A stretch of DNA of 15,151 nt from assembly GCA_964424335.1 (NCBI GenBank), contig CAYRIY010000086.1:1-15151 (forward strand), read 5' to 3'. Positions 1-7,723 of this stretch are shown here, piece after piece (the stretch's first letter is position 1; each line of letters begins with the position of its first letter). Below the pieces are notes generated by a model that searched no databases, was not told the DNA's origin, and was given only the letters and a program-made list of their open reading frames with translations. A program made the translations under genes and the position numbers. This DNA comes from CAYRIY01 sp964424335 (GTDB lineage Bacteria; Bacillota; Limnochordia; DTU080; RSA5).

Positions 1-15
1 CAGCAGCCACTTGCC

Positions 16-1863
16 CTAAACCGCGATCGAAACCCGATACTCCCTGAGCCACGTATCGATCTCGCCCAGGTACGCGAGGAGCTGCGGTCCCGTCATCAAC
101 TGGCCAAACCACGGTTGGTTGAACGTATCGTCACGTGCCGTCGCCAACCTGCGGATTGCCTCGGTATCGATCAAGGGCAGGAGCGGCGAGTCTTTGTCGT
201 CCAGGATGCGGAGCACCCAGTCGCTCACGGCGTTCAAATAAGCGGGATTGTGCGTCTTTGGAAAGGGGCTCTTCTTCCGATAGAGCACGCTCTCGGGCAG
301 CACGCCTTCGAGCGCTTTGCGCAGGATTCCCTTCTCTCTGTCGCCGTGCATCTTCATCGTCCAGGGAATGTTCCACACATACTCCACCAAGCGGTGGTCG
401 CAAAACGGAACGCGCACCTCCAGGCCGCAAGCCATGCTCATGCGGTCCTTACGATTGAGCAGCGTCGCCATGAACCACGTGTAGTTGAGGTAAAACACCT
501 CTCGGATCCGGGCCTCTCGCCCTGTCTCGCCGGGAAGCCGGGGCGTATCCGCAATCGTCTCCTCATAGCGCGCTCGGGCGTACTCGGCCGGCTTGATCAC
601 CTCGCGCATCTGGGGCGAAAGCCAGCGCAGGCGGTGCTCGCTCGCTCTGGACCAGGGAAAGGTGTCGGCCCACAGCATGTCGTCACGGTGAAACCAAGGA
701 TAGCCTCCAAACATCTCGTCGGCGCATTCGCCGGAAAGAGCGACGGTAAACTCTTTCTTGATCTCCCTACAAAACAAGTAGAGGGACGCGTCGACGTCGG
801 CCATCCCCGGCAGATCTCGTGCCCGGACCGCTCGGACGAGCGCGCTCGCAAGGCGATCCGTCTCGACGACCACGTTGTGATGCACCGTGCCGAGGTACGC
901 GGAGATCTTGGGCACCCACTCGGCGTCCGAGTTGGGCTGAAAGGCGTTGGGTTTGAAGTGCTCGTCGTTTCCGGCGTAGTCGATCGAGAATGTGTGCAGC
1001 GGGCCGCGCCCCTGCTGCTCGAGGTGTCTTGCGGCAAAGGCCGAGATGGCGCTCGAGTCAAGGCCGCCGGAGAGCAGGGTGCAGATCGGCACGTCGGAAA
1101 TGAGCTGGCGCTGCACCGAATCCTTGAGGAGGTCGTGCACTTTGCGGGCGGTCGTGTCCAGGTCATCCTCGTGGGGTTTGCTTTCGAGGGACCAGTAGCG
1201 CGTCGTGCGAAACCCCGAGGCGGTGAGGACGGCGAAGTGCCCGGGCTTCAGCTCCCGGATTCCCTTGTACACGCCCGATCCCGGCGTGCGCGCCGGGCCG
1301 ACTGCGAAGATTTCGCTCAATCCCTCGGCATCGACCTCCGGCTCGACGTCGGGGTGGGCGAGGATCGCTTTCGGCTCTGAACCGTACAGAAAGGAACGAC
1401 CGGTATACCGGTAGAACAATGGCTTGACTCCGAGGCGGTCCCGAACGAGCACGAGGCGCTCGTGGGCTTCGTCCCAGACCGCGTATGCGAAAATGCCGTT
1501 GAGGCGCTGGACGGAAGCGGGACCCCACTCGATGTAGGCGAGGAGGACGGCCTCGGTGTCGGAGTTGGACCGGAACGTGTGGCCGCGTGCCTCGAGTTCG
1601 CGGCGGAGCTCCGCCGTATTGTACAGCTCGCCATTGTAAGTCAACGCGTAGGTGTGGCCGCCCACGGTGCGGGTCATGGGCTGGCCGCCGCCTTCGGGGT
1701 CGACGACGATGAGCCTCCTGTGCCCCAGGGCGGCCCGGCGAGAGATCCACGCGCCCGATTGATCCGGTCCGCGGCAAGCGAGCGCTGTCGCCATCTCCCG
1801 GACGACGTCGGCGGAGTTTGTAAGGTCTCGTTCCCAATCGATCCAACCTGCGATGCCGCACAC
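16..1863 (-). CDS. asnB: Asparagine synthase (glutamine-hydrolysing)
   Basis: Makes asparagine from aspartate, ATP and glutamine in the cytoplasm. The 615-residue protein has the full two-domain layout of the AsnB/AsnO family. It starts MCGIAGW, so Cys2 becomes the N-terminal nucleophile of the glutaminase domain (about residues 2-210), with RGPDQSG and the SDTEAVLLAY stretch following. The synthetase domain holds the ATP-binding PP-loop SGGLDS at 265-270 and SGECADEMFGGYPWF starting at 377; many homologues have SGEGADE there, and I recall the Cys variant as common in Firmicutes-type enzymes. Length matches the family. The start is GTG at 1861-1863 with a GAGGTGA ribosome site 6 nt upstream; the stop is TAG at 16-18. 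It is transcribed away from the sugar-kinase gene, with an 11-bp inverted repeat in its leader. Function is secure; whether it serves general asparagine supply or amidates a product of the neighbouring pathway is open. Confidence 0.95.
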   Translation of the reverse strand: MCGIAGWIDWERDLTNSADVVREMATALACRGPDQSGAWISRRAALGHRRLIVVDPEGGGQPMTRTVGGHTYALTYNGELYNTAELRRELEARGHTFRSNSDTEAVLLAYIEWGPASVQRLNGIFAYAVWDEAHERLVLVRDRLGVKPLFYRYTGRSFLYGSEPKAILAHPDVEPEVDAEGLSEIFAVGPARTPGSGVYKGIRELKPGHFAVLTASGFRTTRYWSLESKPHEDDLDTTARKVHDLLKDSVQRQLISDVPICTLLSGGLDSSAISAFAARHLEQQGRGPLHTFSIDYAGNDEHFKPNAFQPNSDAEWVPKISAYLGTVHHNVVVETDRLASALVRAVRARDLPGMADVDASLYLFCREIKKEFTVALSGECADEMFGGYPWFHRDDMLWADTFPWSRASEHRLRWLSPQMREVIKPAEYARARYEETIADTPRLPGETGREARIREVFYLNYTWFMATLLNRKDRMSMACGLEVRVPFCDHRLVEYVWNIPWTMKMHGDREKGILRKALEGVLPESVLYRKKSPFPKTHNPAYLNAVSDWVLRILDDKDSPLLPLIDTEAIRRLATARDDTFNQPWFGQLMTGPQLLAYLGEIDTWLREYRVSIAV

Positions 1864-1880
1864 GATCGTTCACCTCGTAG

Positions 1881-1916
1881 GGCAAATCGTGTCGGCCGCT
1901 CGCCGCACGATTTGCC
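1881..1916. promoter_or_regulatory. 11-bp perfect inverted repeat in the asnB leader
   Basis: GGCAAATCGTG at 1881-1891 is exactly repeated in inverse as CACGATTTGCC at 1906-1916, with a 14-nt spacer. It begins 17 nt upstream of the asnB start codon, just 5' of its ribosome site on the minus strand. It could be a regulator's operator or an RNA hairpin in the asnB leader. No T-run follows on either strand, so it is not a standard terminator. Function is inferred from position only. Confidence 0.6.
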
Positions 1917-2101
1917 GAGTATCGTTTCAGCTACAAAAAAGAGCCACCTCTCAATCTACGAGGAGGCCCCGGCCTTTTGTGCGCTCCTAACCTTGAATAA
2001 ACCTGACACGCTCCGGCGAAACATCACACGCGCAAGGCGCCTGTGGACAACGAAACGTCACACTTTGCGCTCATGGACGTTTTTGTACATCATTGCTCCA
2101 T

Positions 2102-2125
2102 AACTTTGAACACAACTTTGAACAG
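2102..2125. repeat. Tandem 12-bp direct repeat upstream of the sugar kinase
   Basis: AACTTTGAACAC (2102-2113) is followed directly by AACTTTGAACAG (2114-2125), 11 of 12 bases identical. The second copy runs into the AGGTGAT ribosome site of the kinase gene. Further upstream AAACGTC (2053-2059) and GACGTTT (2076-2082) form a 7-bp inverted repeat. The whole 1864-2136 gap otherwise holds no gene; I found no clear sigma-70 promoter in it. The repeats could be tandem binding sites or a chance duplication. Confidence 0.55.
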
Positions 2126-2136
2126 GTGATCTGCCC

Positions 2137-3090
2137 GTGGTGACGACGCTTACGCTCAATCCAAGCTTGGATCGAACTCTATGGGTCGATACATTGACGC
2201 CAGGCGCGCTCCACCGAGTGGCGATGACCCGGGAACACCCAAGCGGCAAGGGGATCAACATCTCCCTTGCGCTTCATGCCTGGGGGCACCCGACTCGAAT
2301 TTGCGGCATCGTCGGGGGGCGGACGGGCGGGCGAATCAAAGAGGAGCTCGAGCAGACCGACATCCCTCTCGACTTGGTCGAATGCACCGGTGAGACGCGA
2401 ACCAACACCAAAGTGATCGAGCTTTCGGGCGGCCGCCTCACCGAACTCAATGAGAAAGGGCCCGAGGTCGATGCTGAGGCGGTCGCAAGCGTTCTTGAGG
2501 CCGCGGCAAAGGGCCGCGAGCCGGGGACCTTTGCCGCGCTCTCGGGCTCGCTCCCGCCCGGCGTTCCGTCGGATCGTTACCGCACGATGATCGAGCGGCT
2601 AAAGCGCGACGGTCCCGTTGCGCTCGATGCTGCGGGCCAGGCGCTCGCTGAGGGGATCAAGGGGCGCCCGGACCTCGTAAAGCCCAACGTCCACGAGCTT
2701 GAAGCGCTGGTCGGCAGAGCGCTGCCGACCCTACAGGAGCGGGAGCGCGGCGTGCGAGAGCTGCACGACATGGGCGTTCGGATGGTGGCGCTCTCCATGG
2801 GACACGAAGGGGCGATCTTCTCCGACGGCGAGCGCGTCGTCTGGGCGAAGTCGGAGCCGATCGAGGTCAAGAGCCCTGTTGGATGCGGCGATGTACTCCT
2901 AGCGGGGCTGTTGTTTGCGCTGATCCGGTCGTGGGCGTGGTCCGCGTGCGCCCGCTTCGCGGTTGCTGCGGCGACGGCCGCGGCGCTCCAGGAGGGGACC
3001 GCTCCGCCCAGCTATGCGGAAGTAGAGGCAGCATTGCAAATCGTCACTTTAAGAGAAGGTCGATGGGTCGGCAAGTCAGTAATTTACTAA
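2137..3090 (+). CDS. PfkB-family sugar kinase (1-phosphofructokinase/tagatose-6-phosphate kinase type)
   Basis: ATP-dependent cytoplasmic kinase of the ribokinase/PfkB fold, 317 residues, the usual length. The N-terminus TLTLNPSLDRT and GKGINIS (37-43) are the FruK/LacC-type substrate region; LSGSLPPGVPSD and KPNVHELE are conserved core strands; GCGD at 249-252 gives the anion hole and the catalytic base Asp252 (family usually GAGD). These features place it among the hexose-phosphate kinases (FruK, LacC, PfkB) rather than ribokinase or adenosine kinase. The start is GTG at 2137, with AGGTGAT 6 nt upstream; a second GTG follows directly and is less well spaced. It precedes a sugar dehydrogenase gene by 68 nt, with a hairpin between, so it probably phosphorylates a sugar or sugar-phosphate intermediate of the local pathway. 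No phosphotransferase (PTS) gene is nearby, so a true fructose-1-phosphate role is not supported by context. Substrate unknown. Confidence 0.88.
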   Translation: MVTTLTLNPSLDRTLWVDTLTPGALHRVAMTREHPSGKGINISLALHAWGHPTRICGIVGGRTGGRIKEELEQTDIPLDLVECTGETRTNTKVIELSGGRLTELNEKGPEVDAEAVASVLEAAAKGREPGTFAALSGSLPPGVPSDRYRTMIERLKRDGPVALDAAGQALAEGIKGRPDLVKPNVHELEALVGRALPTLQERERGVRELHDMGVRMVALSMGHEGAIFSDGERVVWAKSEPIEVKSPVGCGDVLLAGLLFALIRSWAWSACARFAVAAATAAALQEGTAPPSYAEVEAALQIVTLREGRWVGKSVIY

Positions 3091-3121
3091 ATGGCTCGTG
3101 TGTTTTTCGGCACAAGCCATT
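3090..3121 (+). promoter_or_regulatory. Hairpin between the kinase and dehydrogenase genes
   Basis: AATGGCTCGTG (3090-3100) pairs with CACAAGCCATT (3111-3121) at 10 of 11 positions around a 10-nt loop. It starts on the last base of the kinase stop codon. The T-run lies in the loop, not after the stem, so it is not a normal terminator. It may stabilise or partly separate expression of the two genes. Confidence 0.45.
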
Positions 3122-3158
3122 GAGCGCTTTCGGGCGAGATTCCAGGAGGTTTGTAAAC

Positions 3159-4481
3159 GTGGCAAAAGTACGGTATGTCATGGTCGGAATGGGTGGGCGG
3201 GGGACCGGCATGTTCGCGCTCCCGCTGGTAAAAGAGTACGCTGACGTCGCCGAGGTCGTCGGGATCTGCGACATTAACCCCAAGCGGCTCGAGCATGCCA
3301 AAGAGGCGATGGGGGGCAACGTGGCGACCTTTACCGACTTTGATCGCATGCTTGACGAAGTGGAGTGCGATGCGGTCATCGTCACCACCAAGGACTCGAC
3401 CCACCACGAGTTTATCGTCAAGGCGCTCGACCGCGGCAAGGACGCCATCACCGAAAAGCCGATGACCATCGACGACGAAAAGTGCAGGCAAATCCTTGCG
3501 GCCGAAGAGCGAAGCGGCCGAAAGGTCAAGGTCACATTCAACTACCGATACGCTCCGTACCCGACTCGGGTCAAGGAGTTGCTGAAGGAAGGCGTGATCG
3601 GCGAGGTCCTCTCCGTCGACTTTCAGTGGTATCTCGATACGGTGCACGGCGCCGACTACTTCCGGCGATGGCATCGTCAAAAGGCAAACTCCGGCGGGCT
3701 TTTCGTGCACAAGGCGACGCACCACTTCGACCTCGTCAACTGGTTTTTGGGCGACGAACCCGAGGCGGTCTTTGCATCGGGCAGTCGGCGCGTTTATGGC
3801 CCGACCCGCAAGGAGCGGGGCGAGCGGTGTTTGACTTGCCAGTACACCCAGACGTGCGAGTTTTACATGGACATCAGCAAGTCGGAGAACATGCGCAAGC
3901 TCTACCTCGATGCGGAGTCCGAGGACGGGTACATTCGTGACGCCTGTGTCTTTAGCGACGAGATCGACATCGAGGATACGATGTCCGCCATCGTCAAGTA
4001 CAAAGGCGGGGCGCAACTGACCTACACGCTCCATGCCTATATGCCCTTCGAAGGATGGCGGATCGCATTCAACGGGACGAAGGGGCGCCTCGAGGCCTCG
4101 GTGGCTGAGCGTTACTTCCCGAAGGAGGCCCCACGCCTTAGTGAGCGGGCGGCGTCCCGGCTCCGGGTCGATCCGTGGCGAGCCGCATTGGGCGACCTCG
4201 AGCCGACGGACGATGAGATTCGAATCTACCCGATGTTCGGCGGCGTCGAGGTTGAAAAGATTCCTCACGCGGGCGGCGGTCATGGAGGCGGCGACACACG
4301 CCTCAGGGATATGCTCTTCCGCCCCGGCACGCCTGATCCGCTGGGTCACGCCGCGGGGAGCCGCGCCGGCGCGATGTCGATCCTCATCGGAGTTGCCGCA
4401 AACCAGTCGATGGCCCGTGGCGAGCGGATCCAAATCGACGATCTCTTGAAGGAGCCTGTACAGCATAAAGTAGGGGCATAA
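3159..4481 (+). CDS. Gfo/Idh/MocA-family NAD(P)-dependent sugar oxidoreductase with four-Cys insert
   Basis: Predicted cytoplasmic dehydrogenase oxidising a sugar, inositol or sugar-acid hydroxyl. The 440-residue product has an N-terminal Rossmann fold with GMGGRG at 10-15, VGICDINPKR after strand 2 and the family EKP at 99-101. The C-terminal domain has HKATHHFD (His188, His189, Asp191), the position where this family carries its catalytic His/Asp. An insert holds Cys224, Cys227, Cys233 and Cys263 (CxxCx5C, then RDACVF), which could bind a metal; I believe a subfamily of these enzymes shares it. The start is GTG at 3159 with AGGAGGT 8 nt upstream; the reading frame is open back to 2883, but that part overlaps the kinase gene and has no family similarity. 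At 440 residues it is longer than classic members (about 340). Substrate is unknown; it lies downstream of a sugar kinase and upstream of a lipase-like gene. Confidence 0.88.
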   Translation: MAKVRYVMVGMGGRGTGMFALPLVKEYADVAEVVGICDINPKRLEHAKEAMGGNVATFTDFDRMLDEVECDAVIVTTKDSTHHEFIVKALDRGKDAITEKPMTIDDEKCRQILAAEERSGRKVKVTFNYRYAPYPTRVKELLKEGVIGEVLSVDFQWYLDTVHGADYFRRWHRQKANSGGLFVHKATHHFDLVNWFLGDEPEAVFASGSRRVYGPTRKERGERCLTCQYTQTCEFYMDISKSENMRKLYLDAESEDGYIRDACVFSDEIDIEDTMSAIVKYKGGAQLTYTLHAYMPFEGWRIAFNGTKGRLEASVAERYFPKEAPRLSERAASRLRVDPWRAALGDLEPTDDEIRIYPMFGGVEVEKIPHAGGGHGGGDTRLRDMLFRPGTPDPLGHAAGSRAGAMSILIGVAANQSMARGERIQIDDLLKEPVQHKVGA

Positions 4482-4582
4482 GCATAGCTTTTACAAAGCT
4501 GCCGCCGGGGGGCGCGTGAGCGCGTGGGTGGTCGTTGGTCGACGCCGTATCGCAGGAATACAAGGGTTAGGAGCGATGTGCC

Positions 4583-6373
4583 GTGCCCGAACCTTCCCAG
4601 CGTCCAATGCTTGGTCTAGCGCTCTCCGGCGGAGGCTTTCGCGCCTCCTTTTATCACATCGGCGTGCTCGCCCGGATGGCCGATCTCGACCTCTTGCGAC
4701 ACGTCGAGGTGATCTCTACCGTCTCAGGCGGCTCCATCATCGGCGCCCTCTACTACCTCAAGCTAAAAAAACTGCTCGAATCCAAGGCGGACCGGGAGAT
4801 CACGGCAGAGGATTACCAGCGCCTGGTTGCGTCTTTGATCGAGTCGTTCAAAGCGGCGGTCCAGCAAAACTTGCGCATGCGGACCTTTACCAACCCCGCG
4901 AAAAACTTGCGCATGAGCCGCGCCAACTACTCCCGGAGCGACCGGATCGGCGAGCTCTTTGACCAATACCTTTACCGCCCCGTGCTCGGCGGCGATGGGC
5001 CCGTGTTGATGAGGGACCTCCTCATTCAGCCGCCCGATGCGGTCACGGCGTTTAAGCCCGATCGGCACAATGGCGAACGATCGGCGAAAGTGCCGATTCT
5101 GTTGATCAACGCGACGAGTCTCAACACAGGGCGCAACTGGCGCTTTGAAGCGATCCGCATGGGCGAACCGCCGCCGCAGGGAAGGCTTGCCAAAGATCTC
5201 GACAAGCGCCTGCGATTGCAGCGCCCGGATTCGTACGCCGACACGACGCCGGCGCAGGCGGACATCGAGCTCGGCCATGCGGTGGCGGCGTCCGCTGCTG
5301 TTCCCGGCATCTTTCATCCCCTCGCCATCAGCCGCATGTACCCCGATACCCGCGTGGAGCTGGTCGACGGCGGCGTCCACGACAACCAAGGGGTGCAGGC
5401 GCTGATCGACCGCGGGTGCACGCAGTTTATCATCAGCGATGGAAGCGGGCAAATGGAGGGTTTGCGCCATCCCGCGACGTCGATCCCGTCCGTTCTCATG
5501 CGCTCGAGCTCGATCTCGATGAGTCGTGTGCGGGAGGAGCAGGTCCTGCGCGCGGGCGACAAGGCGGGAGAGGGGGGCCTTTGCCTCGTTCACCTGCGCA
5601 AAGGGCTGGCGCCCGAGTACATTCCCTACATTGACGCCGGGAAATCGGTCGCGGCGCTTTTCGACACGACGCAAAGCGTGACCCTCGAGCGATACGGGAT
5701 CGCCCCCGAGGTGCAGGAGGCTTTGAGCAAAATCCGCACCGATCTCGACGCCTTTAGCGACATGGAAGCGGACTCGCTCATGCTCTCGGGCTACCGGATG
5801 GCAGGACACGAATTGCAGCGGCAGTCCGGATTGTGGGGACGAAAGGGCAAGACTTCGGAGTGGTCCTGGTCCTTCTTGAACGTGGCTGACCTGGCCAAGG
5901 AGCCGACGCCCCACTACATGCGGGTGCTCGATGTGGGTTCGTCCGTCGCGTTCAAGGTATTCGGCCTCTATCCTCGGCTTGCGACCGCATTCCTCACCGT
6001 CGCAGCGGTGATCGCGGGCTTTTTGCTGTGGCACTTTCGCGGCCGCCTGGGTGAACCGATCGTGCCCATCTCCTTGGTGCCTTCTCGCCTCACGCTTCTG
6101 CTCGTCGTTTTGGCTCTCGTTCCGATCGTCAACATCCGGATCCGCAGCATCCTCATGCGCTTCATGCTGGTCCGCAAGATCGCCGACTACACCCGCGTTC
6201 CCTGGCGCTGGACGATGAGGATGCTCTTTCGTGCGCTGCCGCTCGCGGCCGGGGCGATCGTGTTCTCGCTATATCTTTGGTTTGCGAACCCGCTCTATCT
6301 AAAGGCTGGGCGTATCCCGCCCGATCCCAAAACGCCGCCGGCCGAGCGTGAACAATTCACCAAGGCAAGCTAG
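4583..6373 (+). CDS. Patatin-like phospholipase with C-terminal membrane segments
   Basis: Predicted lipid acyl hydrolase of 596 residues. The patatin domain covers about residues 8-330: the oxyanion loop SGGGFRASFYHIGVL starts at 15, the nucleophile is Ser48 in STVSGGS (family GxSxG, here with Thr in place of the first Gly), and Asp262 lies in VDGGVHDNQG, the DGG motif that completes the Ser-Asp dyad. After a linker come three likely membrane helices near 466-485, 503-520 and 547-569, so the protein is probably anchored in the inner membrane with the lipase domain cytoplasmic; no signal peptide is seen. The start is GTG at 4583 with TAGGAG 9 nt upstream. It follows the dehydrogenase by 101 nt and converges on the MFS gene with only 18 nt between, so it may be transcribed with the genes before it. 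A role in membrane lipid turnover is more likely than in sugar metabolism, and the neighbourhood may be incidental. Confidence 0.88.
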   Translation: MPEPSQRPMLGLALSGGGFRASFYHIGVLARMADLDLLRHVEVISTVSGGSIIGALYYLKLKKLLESKADREITAEDYQRLVASLIESFKAAVQQNLRMRTFTNPAKNLRMSRANYSRSDRIGELFDQYLYRPVLGGDGPVLMRDLLIQPPDAVTAFKPDRHNGERSAKVPILLINATSLNTGRNWRFEAIRMGEPPPQGRLAKDLDKRLRLQRPDSYADTTPAQADIELGHAVAASAAVPGIFHPLAISRMYPDTRVELVDGGVHDNQGVQALIDRGCTQFIISDGSGQMEGLRHPATSIPSVLMRSSSISMSRVREEQVLRAGDKAGEGGLCLVHLRKGLAPEYIPYIDAGKSVAALFDTTQSVTLERYGIAPEVQEALSKIRTDLDAFSDMEADSLMLSGYRMAGHELQRQSGLWGRKGKTSEWSWSFLNVADLAKEPTPHYMRVLDVGSSVAFKVFGLYPRLATAFLTVAAVIAGFLLWHFRGRLGEPIVPISLVPSRLTLLLVVLALVPIVNIRIRSILMRFMLVRKIADYTRVPWRWTMRMLFRALPLAAGAIVFSLYLWFANPLYLKAGRIPPDPKTPPAEREQFTKAS

Positions 6374-6391
6374 AGGCCCAATGTCGTCTCT

Positions 6392-7573
6392 TTACGCGCC
6401 GGTTCCAAGTCCCGGCGCCTTGCGAGCGGGAGTTCGCACTCGCAGGGCCATGAGGGCGGCGACTGCGGCCAAGGCGGCCGATAGTGCGAACAAGACCCTG
6501 ATTCCCGCCCAATCGTAAATGGCCCCGCCTGCGTAGCCGCCAATGATCCCGGAGAGGCCCGCCGTCGACGCCCAGGCGCTCTGGCCTTCCGTCTTGCGGT
6601 CCTCGGGGAGCAGTTGGTGGATGAGCGTCACGGCGCCGATGTGAAAGGCGCCGAAGGTGAGGCCGTGCAGCCCTTGCACGAGCAAGATGACGGCGGGCGA
6701 ATACGACGCCGCATGAACGGCCCACCTTATCGCTCCGGCCGCCGTGCCGATGAGAAAGAGCGCCCGGGCGTCCAAACGCTTGTCTAAGCCCGGTCCGGCC
6801 GCCATGATCGCGACTTCGCTCACGACGCCGATCACCCACGCTGCGCCGATGACGCTCTCTGTCATGCCGAGTTGATCGCCGTAGATGGCGAAGAAATTCG
6901 TGTGCGCAAAGCTTGCGATCCGAGCGAGAATGCCCGCCCCGAGCACCCAAAGGATCGCCGGCGTCTCGCGGCTGAGTTCGATCGCGCTTGCAAGCGATCG
7001 CCAAAAGGGCCCCGATCCCGCCCGGGCGGAGACGGCCGGGAGCTCGCCTCTACGTGCGGCAAAGAAGGCAATTCCCGCTCCGAGCGCTATTGCGACGAGA
7101 TTTCCACTCAACACAGCGGTAAAGCCGCTCGTCTCGGCTGCGACCCCTACGATGTATACAGTGCAGATGAATCCCAGCGAGCCCCATAGCCGGACTCGCC
7201 CGTAAGATTGGTTGGTCCCTTCGATCCTGCGGAGCGTTGCGTCGTCGAGTAGCGCGGCAGATGGGCTCTGGAAGAGCGCAAGGAGGAAGAGCGCTGCAGC
7301 GAGCCCCCAAAAGCCGCGCGTCCCAAAGAGCAAGGCGGAGGGAATCACCGCCAAGGCCATCGTGAGTGGAAGCGCGCGGTTGCCAGCACTGAGGCGCGCC
7401 GCGAGCGCAACTGTGAGCGACGGGCCGAGCAAGGTCGCCAACGGGCGCATCGATGCGATGAGTCCGATTTCGCCGCCGGAGAGGCCAAGGCGCTGTAGGT
7501 AGAGGTAAACATACGGCGTCAAGGCGCCGACGGCGGCGAATGTGAGAAAGTAGAGTGTCTTTAAGTGTCGCAT
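6392..7573 (-). CDS. MFS transporter (LacY/HcaT-like MFS_1_like group)
   Basis: Integral inner-membrane carrier of 393 residues with about 12 hydrophobic helices, the normal size for the major facilitator superfamily. The N-terminus LYFLTFAAVGALTPYVYLYL and the segment YGRVRLWGSLGF at 124-135 resemble the group containing HcaT (phenylpropionate), LacY and nucleoside symporters; the specific substrate is not readable. The start is ATG at 7571-7573. It lacks a ribosome site at normal distance: the nearest AGGAGA (plus-strand 7597-7602) is 23 nt upstream, and a short hairpin (AGAAG 7581-7585 / CTTCT 7589-7593) lies between, which could bring the two together. An in-frame TAG at 7592-7594 rules out a longer product. 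It is divergent from the PLP-enzyme operon across a palindrome-rich control region, suggesting joint regulation and possible transport of that pathway's substrate or product. Confidence 0.88.
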   Translation of the reverse strand: MRHLKTLYFLTFAAVGALTPYVYLYLQRLGLSGGEIGLIASMRPLATLLGPSLTVALAARLSAGNRALPLTMALAVIPSALLFGTRGFWGLAAALFLLALFQSPSAALLDDATLRRIEGTNQSYGRVRLWGSLGFICTVYIVGVAAETSGFTAVLSGNLVAIALGAGIAFFAARRGELPAVSARAGSGPFWRSLASAIELSRETPAILWVLGAGILARIASFAHTNFFAIYGDQLGMTESVIGAAWVIGVVSEVAIMAAGPGLDKRLDARALFLIGTAAGAIRWAVHAASYSPAVILLVQGLHGLTFGAFHIGAVTLIHQLLPEDRKTEGQSAWASTAGLSGIIGGYAGGAIYDWAGIRVLFALSAALAAVAALMALRVRTPARKAPGLGTGA

Positions 7574-7576
7574 AAT

Positions 7577-7621
7577 CAGGAGAAGATGCTTCTACGTCTC
7601 CTGCGTCTTTGCCTTTGGCAA
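7577..7621 (-). promoter_or_regulatory. Inverted repeats in the MFS gene leader
   Basis: CAGGAGA (7577-7583) and TCTCCTG (7597-7603) form a 7-bp inverted repeat; inside it AGAAG (7581-7585) and CTTCT (7589-7593) form a second, competing one. On the minus strand the outer repeat sequesters the only good ribosome-site sequence, while the inner one would leave it free and shorten its distance to the start codon. TTGCC-TTT-GGCAA at 7609-7621 is a further short palindrome that could be an operator. Regulation is inferred. Confidence 0.4.
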
Positions 7622-7631
7622 GTCGACCGTG

Positions 7632-7676
7632 AAATCGATTTGTCAGACGGATGGCGTTGGAGGAAATATATATTTC
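7632..7676. promoter_or_regulatory. Paired A+T-rich palindromes in the divergent control region
   Basis: AAATCGATTT (7632-7641) and GAAATATATATTTC (7663-7676) are both perfect palindromes, with centres 33 bp apart, close to three helical turns. They stand out in this G+C-rich region and lie between the divergent MFS and PLP-enzyme genes. TATATT within the second and TAAAAT at 7685-7690 could serve as -10 elements, and TTGTCA at 7640-7645 resembles a -35, but no pair has proper 16-18 bp spacing. Best read as an operator/promoter area. Confidence 0.5.
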
Positions 7677-7693
7677 GATGAGAATAAAATATC

Positions 7694-7723
7694 GTCGGCC
7701 CCGACCGTAAGGGTCGGAGTCGG
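7694..7723 (+). promoter_or_regulatory. Competing-hairpin leader ahead of the PLP-enzyme operon
   Basis: CCGAC at 7701-7705 can pair with GTCGG at 7694-7698, at 7713-7717 or at 7719-7723. The best stem is CCGACC (7701-7706) with GGTCGG (7712-7717) around a 5-nt loop. The element ends just before the GAGGGAGG ribosome site (about 7726-7733) of the 7745 gene. There is no T-run, so any effect would be on translation. I do not recognise a known riboswitch class. Confidence 0.35.

Noticed and set aside
115..1380. 421-codon open frame on the + strand
   Set aside because: It lies opposite asnB, whose motifs are intact; the translation shows no family pattern. It is a high-G+C shadow frame.
2883..3158. 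Upstream extension of the 3159-4481 dehydrogenase frame
   Set aside because: It overlaps the kinase gene in another frame, has no family similarity, and GTG 3159 has a full AGGAGGT site.
3087..4466. 459-codon open frame on the - strand
   Set aside because: Antisense to the Gfo/Idh/MocA gene; no recognisable domain.
4486..4500. AGCTTT-TAC-AAAGCT hairpin after the first dehydrogenase
   Set aside because: A 6-bp A+T-rich stem with a 3-nt loop and no T-run; too weak to call functional.
4763..6034. 423-codon open frame on the - strand
   Set aside because: Antisense to the patatin gene; composition typical of reverse-frame readings.
6396..6418. GCGCCGG/CCGGCGC inverted repeat at the end of the MFS gene
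   Set aside because: A 7-bp stem inside coding sequence with no T-run on either side; not enough to call a terminator for the convergent pair.
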